Assembly (NCBI RefSeq): GCF_937123705.1
Contig: NZ_CAKZKO010000056.1
Coordinates: 62,001 to 126,000 of the forward strand
DNA: 64,000 nt
Reading direction: 5' to 3'
DNA from: an uncultured Paraglaciecola sp.
Lineage (GTDB): Bacteria > Pseudomonadota > Gammaproteobacteria > Enterobacterales > Alteromonadaceae
The notes below the pieces were generated by a model. That model saw only the letters and a program-made list of their open reading frames with translations. It did no database searches and was not told where the DNA came from. Positions 26,304 through 33,919 of the stretch are shown in pieces. How positions within the stretch are numbered: the first letter of the stretch is position 1; each line of letters starts with the position of its first letter. A program made the translations under genes and the position numbers.

Positions 26304-29210
26304 TTAAAGTTCAGGACCTATTAGTTCAATTTCAGCCACTTGCATTAAGGTGTCATCACCTTTGTTTTTGGTAATATTCAAACGATAACTGCTATAGGCA
26401 AAACCATTCCCCATTTCAAACAACTTACGCTCGAAACGATTATCGAATGATTCACCAATCCAACTCGCCACTGGCGTCCATGTAACCCCACCATCGTTAG
26501 AGCCAACTAAGGTGAAGTTTTCTGGATCGCGGCCTGGGGCATCATTAGCACTAGTGATAGCTATACTGCTTACAATACGGGCGGTATCGAAGTCTACTTG
26601 TACCCAAGATGGATTTTCAACCGTAGGAGCGCCGCTCCAGTCATTGTGATCGAGCCATTTGGTTTCGACATTATCATCGAATACAAACTGTTCGGCTTCA
26701 CCATCTCCTATGCGATTTCTAGCGGTATATACTGCATCGGCGGCAGACGAATGGTCAACGGCTGCATATTGCGGCCCTAGCATCTCGATTTCAGCCACTT
26801 GCATTAGCGTGTCATCACCTTTGTTCTTGGTGATATTCAAGCGATAGTAAGTGAATGCCAAGTCGTTTCCGAAGCTAAACTGTTTACGCTCAAAACGGTC
26901 ATCAAAGGACTCGCCTATCCAGCTGCCTAAGACAATCCAGTTAGTACCATCCATTGAACCTGCAATATTGAAGTTTTCAGGATCGCGCCCCGGTGCATCA
27001 TTAGCACTGGTAAGCGCCAACTTATTAACCGCCACGGCATCAAGGGTTTGAATTTGTATCCAAGATGGATCTTCATCCGTTGGTGCACCTGACCAGTCAT
27101 TGTGATCTAACCATTTAGTATTGGCATCGCCATCAAAGGCAAATATTTCCGCTTCGCCATCGCCGATGCGATTACGACCGGTGATCACCACGCCTGCAGA
27201 TTGACCATGATTAAGGCCTGCGACTTTTGGACCAATCAGCTCAAACTCAGCGACCTGCATCAAGGTATCATCACCTTTGTTTTTAGTGATATTCAGGCGA
27301 TAAGTCTCGAACGCCAGTACATTATCGACCCGCAATAACTTACGCTCGAAACGCTCATCGAACGCCTCACCAATCCACTCACCTAAAGTCACCCAAGTTG
27401 TGCCGCCGTCATTGGAGCCCACTAAAGTGAAGTTTTCAGGATCACGGCCCGGCGCATCATTGGCACTAGTAATACCTAATACATCAACGGCCACTGCTTG
27501 CGGAAAATCAACCTGAACCCATGACGGATTATCAACAGTTGGAGCGCCGCTCCAGTCATTGTGATCGAGCCATTTAGTTTCAGCATTATTATCGAAAGCG
27601 AAAGACTCTGCTTCACCGTCACCGATACGGTTTCTAGCAGTAATAACCCCAGTTCCTACCGGGTCGGTATGATCGACGCTTGCATGAATGGGTCCTACAA
27701 ATTCAATTTCAGCCACTTGCATTAAGGTGTCATCACCCTTGTTTTTGGTAATGTTCAAGCGGTAATGAGTGTATTCGAGTCCATTACTGAATCTGAATTC
27801 TTTACGTTCAAAGCGTTCATCAAAGGTTTCGCCAATGAAACTGGCCAACGCCACCCAATTGGTGCCATCGTTTGAGGCAACTAAAGTAAAGTTCTCAGGA
27901 TCACGGCCCGGTGCATCATTGGCACTGGTCATAAACAAGCTGCTGACCGCCTGAGCTTCGGCAAACTGCACTTGAACCCATGAAGGATCTTCAACGCTAG
28001 GCGCTCCACTCCAGTCATTGTGATCCAACCATTTAGTTTCCGCACTGCCATCAAAGGCAAAGGATTCAGCTTCTCCATCACCGATGCGATTACGAGCTGT
28101 GATTATGGCGCTGGCCAAATTCACGTCGTTAGTCACTTCCTGTACCGGGCCACTGCTTGGCGTGTCATCGAGGAAAGGTAATTCCACATCGATAACTTGG
28201 TCGGCTGTCATACCGAGTTCTGCCAAGAAAGGTACGGCACTAACAGAAGCTAATAAACGTTCACGAATAGGTGCCAACACCGAAGGTTCGCCACCCATGG
28301 CCAATTCGGTCAATGAAACGGTTTCATCAAGCAAGGTATTAAATTGCTCAAGCTCATTGATGTGAGCAAAAGCTGCATTCACTAGAGACAACTTGATAAC
28401 ATTGGCGTTAGCTAACACATCACTACAAACTTCTTCACCTGGTGTTGCATCACCATTTTCTTCAAATAGTGGGTCGCCATTTTCATCCACGGCTTGTAGC
28501 GTTTCACAGTCTTGACCTACAACGAAGTTATCGTAAGACTCAGCGCTGATCAAAGGTAGGTCAAAAACATTGCTACCGGGAGAAAACACGCCTAATGCTT
28601 TTAAAGTAATGGTAGAAAACTCACTCATAGCCAGTTCAAACAAAGGCCTAACTGAAATATTCTTACCGGCAGCTGCGGCGTTTTCGAGTAAATCGGATGC
28701 AATTGTGGTCAAAGAGTTAGCCACAAAACTGGCATCAGCTGACCCATCTGCACTACTTGCGTAGGGCACAGAAACATAGGCCAAGGATTTTAAGGTTGAG
28801 CCAGTCAACGGCGCACCACTGAGTTCCATACCCATATCGACACCGGCGCAAGTGATAGCATCACACATCATAGTGGTTGCGCTATCAGCTGTTACAGTTA
28901 CAACAACAGCGCTGTCGATACCAAAACCTGGATTCGCTTCGAGCTGCAAATTAATCTCACCATGGCTATCCGTTTGGCTGCCAGAAGAGATAACAATATC
29001 AGCACCATTAAGTTGAGTAATCGCGACTTTAGCACCGCTTAACGTCCCTTTTACCGCCGACCCCATTACATCTGCCGATGTCATGGTGTTAACCGCTGCT
29101 CGAGCGGGCAAATCTGTGGCGACGGGATCATTACCGCTACCACATCCATAAAGTGAGCCCATTGCAATAATAATGGCAGCAGGCTTAAATGTTTTATAGA
29201 GCTTGTTCAT
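26304..29210 (-). CDS. Probable surface glycan-binding lipoprotein with four tandem discoidin-like domains
   Basis: A 968-residue lipoprotein (lipobox G-S-L-Y-G-C at ~18-23). Residues ~45-360 form an N-terminal region starting with a G-A-K-V-like beta domain and continuing largely helical. Four tandem copies of a ~152-residue F5/8C (discoidin, CBM32-like) domain fill residues ~368-967. Each copy opens with T-A/G-R-N-R-I-G-D-G-E-A-E, then W-L-D-H-N-D-W-S-G-A-P, P-S-W-V/I-Q, S-A-N-D-A-P-G-R-D-P-E-N-F, and ends Y-R-L-N-I-T-K-N-K-G-D-D-T-L-M-Q-V-A-E. The gene is next after the TonB receptor gene, the place where surface glycan-binding proteins sit in Bacteroidetes loci. Binding of mannan or glycoprotein is inferred; no enzyme motif is seen. 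Confidence 0.72.
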   Translation of the reverse strand: MNKLYKTFKPAAIIIAMGSLYGCGSGNDPVATDLPARAAVNTMTSADVMGSAVKGTLSGAKVAITQLNGADIVISSGSQTDSHGEINLQLEANPGFGIDSAVVVTVTADSATTMMCDAITCAGVDMGMELSGAPLTGSTLKSLAYVSVPYASSADGSADASFVANSLTTIASDLLENAAAAGKNISVRPLFELAMSEFSTITLKALGVFSPGSNVFDLPLISAESYDNFVVGQDCETLQAVDENGDPLFEENGDATPGEEVCSDVLANANVIKLSLVNAAFAHINELEQFNTLLDETVSLTELAMGGEPSVLAPIRERLLASVSAVPFLAELGMTADQVIDVELPFLDDTPSSGPVQEVTNDVNLASAIITARNRIGDGEAESFAFDGSAETKWLDHNDWSGAPSVEDPSWVQVQFAEAQAVSSLFMTSANDAPGRDPENFTLVASNDGTNWVALASFIGETFDERFERKEFRFSNGLEYTHYRLNITKNKGDDTLMQVAEIEFVGPIHASVDHTDPVGTGVITARNRIGDGEAESFAFDNNAETKWLDHNDWSGAPTVDNPSWVQVDFPQAVAVDVLGITSANDAPGRDPENFTLVGSNDGGTTWVTLGEWIGEAFDERFERKLLRVDNVLAFETYRLNITKNKGDDTLMQVAEFELIGPKVAGLNHGQSAGVVITGRNRIGDGEAEIFAFDGDANTKWLDHNDWSGAPTDEDPSWIQIQTLDAVAVNKLALTSANDAPGRDPENFNIAGSMDGTNWIVLGSWIGESFDDRFERKQFSFGNDLAFTYYRLNITKNKGDDTLMQVAEIEMLGPQYAAVDHSSAADAVYTARNRIGDGEAEQFVFDDNVETKWLDHNDWSGAPTVENPSWVQVDFDTARIVSSIAITSANDAPGRDPENFTLVGSNDGGVTWTPVASWIGESFDNRFERKLFEMGNGFAYSSYRLNITKNKGDDTLMQVAEIELIGPEL
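26330..28120 (-). repeat. Four in-frame tandem repeats of about 459 bp
   Basis: The same codon block (encoding R-N-R-I-G-D-G-E-A-E) recurs near 28081, 27622, 27163 and 26707, giving periods of 459, 459 and 456 bases. All units stay in frame and encode the four discoidin-like domains. The conservation of long peptide strings suggests recent duplication or ongoing gene conversion. Confidence 0.85.
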
Positions 29211-29276
29211 TCATTTTTCCTCTATTCAATCTGTTTAACGTCATCTGTTTAAATACATTCATATTCTGGGAGATAC

Positions 29277-32198
29277 TTAAAATCTGTAGTTAACCCCAGC
29301 ATATAAACGACGTCCGCTATAACTATTTGAAATAAAACGATTCTTAGTGTCGTTTCCTAAATGGGTGTAATTGTCTGATTCAGTTAAGTTAATAACGGAG
29401 GCGGACAGAGTGAGATTTTCAGTGATGTTGTAGCTACCGTTGATGTCAATTTGTTCATAGGTGTCGGTGTAATAGTTTTTCTCCCAAGACAAATTCAGGC
29501 CACCTATTGTTGGCCCACGCTGATTGTATGAGATCCGTGCACTAAACAAGTCATTTTCATAAAAAACTGAGAAGTTACCTTGATACTTAGAGCTTCCGGC
29601 AAGAGGTGATTCACCCACTTTAGTACCATCCACTTCAACATCTGCAACATTGGTTAAGTTACGAGTAAAGTTACCGTAAATACCAAAACCATTGTCGAAA
29701 AAGTGCTGCGCAGCCAGTTCCATACCTTTGGAAATAGCATTAGAACCATTTCCTGAAGTAGAGAAATTCCTTACTACAACATCACCACCTAGTGATACAT
29801 CTTGCCCATTAGGTAATGTGAAGTTCCTACTTGGAACATTGCGATCAACTTCTAAGATCAAAGGCACCACAAAGTTATCAATATTCTTATGGAATACGGC
29901 TAAGCTGATACCTGAGCCTTCGCCATAATAATATTCTAGAGAGATATCCATTTGAGTCGATTTAAATGGTTCGAGAGTAGAGTTACCGCCACTTCCGGTC
30001 CAACCTTCGCCATCTCTTTCAGGATTAAAATCATCACGAGCACTGGAATCAGACGCCCACTCCGCAGAACGATAGGTTAATGTTTGGAACTGCCCCAAAT
30101 CACTGTAACCTGGTCTGGAAATTAATTTAGCCGCTGCACCACGTAACACCCAATCTTCATTAATGTCCCACGCGATATTGAAGCTAGGTAACACTTCAGT
30201 GTCTTTGCTCTCTTTTGGTACTATGACAATTTCTTTTTGCACCGCTGTATCATTTGGAATATCGACGCCATTGTCGTCAGTTCTATCTAAGCGATACTCA
30301 AAACGGTCGCTGGCCGTACTGGTTGTGGTAGTCTGCACTACACGTACACCAAAGTTACCACGTACTTTGTTCCAGCTATAATCTGCTTGGGCATAAGCGG
30401 CATAGATTTTCTCTTCCACTTCATATACATAATCCGGTTCAAAGCGGGTATAAGGTTTGAAGTTAGCGTTAAGGTTCGCTTGATATTTATGCCAGTCTAC
30501 TGCGGGGAAAAGATTGGTATTAATCACATCAGATAAATTACCTAAAGGCGCATCGGCCAATACATCGGTAATCAAAGGAATACCATCGTTACGAGAGTAA
30601 TCATCCTCTAAAGTGATGCCACCAGGAGCGGCCTCGCCTGCGGCGACATCAAAGTCTTTTGCTAAGTAGAAGGTATTTCGTGTATCACGGCGAATACTGC
30701 CGTTGCGGTATTTAACCCCAAAACGTAATGCATCCACGCCATCCCAATCGGGAAGATATTCCAAGTCTAACTGGGCGTAATCTTCTTCTTGAGTACCACC
30801 TACAAAACTAGAATCTGTTGCGCCTATATCTGGCTCACCACCGATGCCATTTTGTAAATTTGTGAACATAGCTGGATCCATATAAGTTTCCAACTGTTGG
30901 CCGCTAAAATCCCAACCCCAAAAATCAGAACCATTGACGGCTTGACTATTTGAACCTGAATAGTAGGCAGAACGGTATTTTTCGGTGGGGCCACCTTCAG
31001 ACTCAGTATGGCCTGCAACAAAATCGAGACTATATGAATCACCTTCATATTTAGCGAAAATATCGAAGGTATCAGAGGTGGATTCTTCGATAACGAATTC
31101 GCCGTTTATACGAGGAATTTGGGCTATGGCTTCAGCACCATTGGCACCCACAGAGTAATCGATGCCGGTAACAAATTCTGCCGCTTCGTCGACTCTGACG
31201 TCGGTCCAATAATTTCTATTGTTGTGCCACTCTGGGTATTCGAGCTGGTGCAAGATTGAGTTCAAACCCAAGGTAAAGCGGAAATAGTTGATACCCATTT
31301 CGAAGTTTTCAGTCGGTGCCCATTGAGCAGTAAACTGAACACCAGTACGCTCACGATCTTCTTCAAGCACTAATTGACGGAAACTCTGTGGTGCAAAACC
31401 GACGGCTCCACCTTCAACCAATTGACCATCTTTCATTTCAGAATACTCGTAATTCTGGTTCATGATATTAATGGCAGAAGTTTGAGTTCGATTGGTTCTA
31501 TCCTGTTGGGTATAACCGACCAACATACCGAAATTTTCGTCTTCATTTTTCCAAGAATAAATACCACTAAATTGTGGCTCGTACTTATCGGTTACATCGG
31601 CATAGGTATATTCTAAGTTCACTGCACCCGAACCACTTTCCATATCCAATGGTTTGCGACTATGCACTATAACAGTACCACCTACGCCGCCCTCATCTAA
31701 GCGCGCTTCAGAAGACTTGTAGACTTCAACACGCCCAACTAAGTTAGACGGCAATAGTTCGTATGAAAATGAGCGGGAAGGCGCACCAGGTGATGAGGCA
31801 ATAAAGTTGCCATTAAGCTGAGTAAAAGTTAGATCCGAAGAAAGGCCACGAATACTCACCGAAGAGCCTTCACCACCACTTCGCTGGATAACAACACCAG
31901 GTATACGCTGCAATGAATCGGCAACGTTTTTATCGGGGAATTTACCAATATCTTCTGCGTTAATCGCATCTAATACTGAGTTAGACAATCTCTTCATCGC
32001 AAGGTTTTCTGCGGCACTGGCGCGGATCCCTCTAACTTCAATGACTTCTGCTTCTTCTTGTTCCTTATCTGCTGTTTGCTGTTGTTCTTGAGCATGGGCT
32101 GAACCCATGGCCGAGAAAATCGCAATACAGAGCAACGATCGTTTAAAGACCGCCGAGGTTGGCGAAAACGCCGATTTACCCATGGTGCGTGCTTTCAT
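29277..32198 (-). CDS. TonB-dependent outer membrane receptor
   Basis: A 973-residue TonB-dependent receptor. A signal peptide ends at A-H-A (~36), a TonB-box-like E-E-A-E-V-I-E-V-R-G follows, and the plug domain spans about 60-190 (F-P-D-K-N-V-A-D-S-L-Q-R-I-P-G-V, I-R-G-L-S-S-D, E-V-Y-K-S-S-E-A-R-L-D-E-G-G-V-G-G-T-V). The barrel ends in the aromatic Y-R-F. This is the oligosaccharide-type receptor of Alteromonadales and Caulobacter, which works without a SusD partner. The start at 32198 has a good GAGGAAA ribosome site. As first gene of the leftward arm downstream of two palindromic operators it should import N-glycans or glycopeptides released at the surface. Confidence 0.93.
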   Translation of the reverse strand: MKARTMGKSAFSPTSAVFKRSLLCIAIFSAMGSAHAQEQQQTADKEQEEAEVIEVRGIRASAAENLAMKRLSNSVLDAINAEDIGKFPDKNVADSLQRIPGVVIQRSGGEGSSVSIRGLSSDLTFTQLNGNFIASSPGAPSRSFSYELLPSNLVGRVEVYKSSEARLDEGGVGGTVIVHSRKPLDMESGSGAVNLEYTYADVTDKYEPQFSGIYSWKNEDENFGMLVGYTQQDRTNRTQTSAINIMNQNYEYSEMKDGQLVEGGAVGFAPQSFRQLVLEEDRERTGVQFTAQWAPTENFEMGINYFRFTLGLNSILHQLEYPEWHNNRNYWTDVRVDEAAEFVTGIDYSVGANGAEAIAQIPRINGEFVIEESTSDTFDIFAKYEGDSYSLDFVAGHTESEGGPTEKYRSAYYSGSNSQAVNGSDFWGWDFSGQQLETYMDPAMFTNLQNGIGGEPDIGATDSSFVGGTQEEDYAQLDLEYLPDWDGVDALRFGVKYRNGSIRRDTRNTFYLAKDFDVAAGEAAPGGITLEDDYSRNDGIPLITDVLADAPLGNLSDVINTNLFPAVDWHKYQANLNANFKPYTRFEPDYVYEVEEKIYAAYAQADYSWNKVRGNFGVRVVQTTTTSTASDRFEYRLDRTDDNGVDIPNDTAVQKEIVIVPKESKDTEVLPSFNIAWDINEDWVLRGAAAKLISRPGYSDLGQFQTLTYRSAEWASDSSARDDFNPERDGEGWTGSGGNSTLEPFKSTQMDISLEYYYGEGSGISLAVFHKNIDNFVVPLILEVDRNVPSRNFTLPNGQDVSLGGDVVVRNFSTSGNGSNAISKGMELAAQHFFDNGFGIYGNFTRNLTNVADVEVDGTKVGESPLAGSSKYQGNFSVFYENDLFSARISYNQRGPTIGGLNLSWEKNYYTDTYEQIDINGSYNITENLTLSASVINLTESDNYTHLGNDTKNRFISNSYSGRRLYAGVNYRF

Positions 32199-32375
32199 GA
32201 TATTTCCTCTACTAACCTTTTCTTATAAGTAAATGAATGTTTATTTTTATACTTTCTTAACGTCCCTATTTATTGAAACTTAATGCGGCTATTCCTTAGC
32301 AATACGGTCATCATCCTTTAATAGATAATTCAATCACAACCGTTACGGTAAACTGTTCGTTAGGTACAACCACAA

Positions 32376-32391
32376 ATGTAATCGATTACAT
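32376..32391. promoter_or_regulatory. LacI-family operator, downstream copy
   Basis: ATGTAATCGATTACAT is a perfect 16-bp palindrome with central CG, the typical form of a LacI/PurR-family operator. It shares the 14-bp core TGTAATCGATTACA with two other sites of the locus. It lies between the receptor promoter and the receptor start codon. Confidence 0.8.
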
Positions 32392-32457
32392 CCATTCAAA
32401 ACAAAAACTGATAAAAACTCTCTAAATCAGTATAAAATTAACTACAAAAAATGCCAT

Positions 32458-32473
32458 TTGTAATCGATTACAA
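32458..32473. promoter_or_regulatory. LacI-family operator, upstream copy
   Basis: TTGTAATCGATTACAA is a perfect 16-bp palindrome with the same 14-bp core. Its centre is 82 bp from the other operator before the receptor gene, close to eight helical turns, so repression by DNA looping is possible. Confidence 0.8.
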
Positions 32474-32546
32474 GAAGGTAATCTTAGTAGGGTGCAATTT
32501 TTCTGTCAACTTGTATTTATAATATTATAACAAATTAGTAACAGTT

Positions 32547-33560
32547 TTAGTTTTGTAAACGTACTGGCCCACTACTGTCTCGCTCAAGCAATGAATAAGG
32601 CAAAATGAAGCGATTTCGACTCATGGGTATACCTTTAATTTGTTGCATCACTACCTCAACAGCCTTTTTACCCATTTCCAAAGTTGGCTGGTCAATAGTG
32701 GTTAGCGGCGGATCAATAAAAGCCGATACTTTTATGTTATCGAAACCTACCACTGAGATATCTTGCGGGACCCGTAAACCATGTTTTTTTAGCTCATGAA
32801 TAGCACCGATAGCAATATCATCGTTAAAACAAATGACTGCCGTGAGGGGGTTGTTTTGTGCAAGCAACTGTCTAATCCCTTGTTGCCCAAACTCAATAGA
32901 GTACTCGCCCCCAACGATCATATTGTCATCTAACGGGATACCTTCTTCTGACAATACACTTCTTATTCCTGCTAGACGATCTTGATATATTCGACTCTCA
33001 ATTTGCCCTGTTATCACGCCAAAATGAGAGTGCCCATAACCAACCAAATGATTTGTAATGGCACGGGTTGCGGCATGATTATCCAATTCAATAAAGGGAT
33101 AATCATGCTCGCTTTTTATCCTTTCACACACACTAACCATAGCAACTTGCTCAGCTAGATAAGCGTCATTTTTGGAAAAAGGAAAAGAATGGTCAAGATG
33201 AATTAAGCCGTCAGCACGGTTTGAAAGCACCATAGCGGCATATTCATTTTCGCGCTTGATATCACCTTGAGTATCTCCCAATAACACAGAATATCCTTGC
33301 TCTTGCGCCGCAATTTCTATGCCTTGAATAATCTTTAAAAAGAACGGGTTCACTAAGTTCGGTACTAACACCATTAACGCATTAGACTTACCTGTTTTAA
33401 TACTAGATGCCAAAGAGTTCGGACGATATCCTGCTTGCTCAATGGCTTTAAAAACCCGCTCTTTGGTCTTGGCGGTCACCTGTTCAGGATTTTTTAATGT
33501 CCGCGACACAGTGGCGGTCGACACTCCGGCCAATTTGCATACTGTTTTGATCGTAGTCAT
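32547..33560 (-). CDS. LacI-family transcriptional regulator of the N-glycan/mannose locus
   Basis: A 337-residue LacI/GalR-type regulator. The N-terminal helix-turn-helix (T-I-K-T-V-C-K-L-A-G-V-S-T-A-T-V-S-R-T-L) is followed by the hinge helix (R-P-N-S-L-A-S-S-I-K) and a periplasmic-binding-protein-like sensor domain (N-A-L-M-V-L-V-P-N-L-V-N-P-F-F onward). It lies between the two arms of the locus, and three copies of a central-CG palindrome flank it in front of both arms, as expected for its own operators. The effector is probably a sugar from the pathway (mannose, Man-GlcNAc or a phosphorylated form); this is inferred. No palindrome lies close to its own start, so autoregulation is not evident. 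Confidence 0.93.
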   Translation of the reverse strand: MTTIKTVCKLAGVSTATVSRTLKNPEQVTAKTKERVFKAIEQAGYRPNSLASSIKTGKSNALMVLVPNLVNPFFLKIIQGIEIAAQEQGYSVLLGDTQGDIKRENEYAAMVLSNRADGLIHLDHSFPFSKNDAYLAEQVAMVSVCERIKSEHDYPFIELDNHAATRAITNHLVGYGHSHFGVITGQIESRIYQDRLAGIRSVLSEEGIPLDDNMIVGGEYSIEFGQQGIRQLLAQNNPLTAVICFNDDIAIGAIHELKKHGLRVPQDISVVGFDNIKVSAFIDPPLTTIDQPTLEMGKKAVEVVMQQIKGIPMSRNRFILPYSLLERDSSGPVRLQN

Positions 33561-33919
33561 CGTAAAATCACTTCCAAATACTTATATTGTTAAAAATAGG
33601 TAAATAGCCATAAATCCTGATAAAAGTAATGCACCACATGGCAAACAACAAGTTTCTAGAATACTTTCTGATTAGCTATCCAATAACTAACCCCCCTCGA
33701 AAGGCTTCTTCTTCTTTCATCATCAACAAAAAACAAAATAACCTTACAATTCAACATCTTATAGCAATAGCTCGAAAGTAATTTAGATATTGAATAATTC
33801 TTACCCTTACTATACTATGACTAAATGTAATCGATTACAACACTCCAAATCTAATTAAAAACAATGCTCCCAAGCATGGATTTAGCAGCTTAATTTGGAC
33901 TTAAACTATTGAATATAAA
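33561..33919 (+). promoter_or_regulatory. Divergent regulatory region between lacI-type gene and rightward arm
   Basis: This 359-base AT-rich gap separates the regulator gene from the first GH92 gene of the rightward arm. A TATACT -10 element at 33811-33816, with a suboptimal TTGAAT 15 bases upstream, is followed ten bases later by an operator, so the regulator would sit on the transcript start. No other gene or RNA was recognised. Confidence 0.5.
33826..33839. promoter_or_regulatory. LacI-family operator of the rightward arm
   Basis: TGTAATCGATTACA, the same 14-bp palindrome found twice before the TonB receptor gene, begins ten bases after a TATACT -10 element and 80 bases before the GH92 start codon. 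It ties both divergent arms into one regulon. Confidence 0.82.

Larger units (their letters stand above)
32199..32546 (-). promoter_or_regulatory. TonB receptor promoter region with two LacI-type operators
   Basis: This 348-base gap between the regulator stop and the receptor start holds two palindromes (separate entries). On the minus strand a TATACT -10 element lies at 32434-32429, with a weak -35 (TGGCAT) 16 bases upstream at 32456-32451. One operator abuts the -35 and the other is about 40 bases past the expected transcript start, an arrangement that suits repression. Confidence 0.5.

Noticed and set aside
26330..28120. Tandem repeats as CRISPR or satellite DNA
   Set aside because: Units are ~459 bp, in frame and coding; there are no short repeats with spacers.
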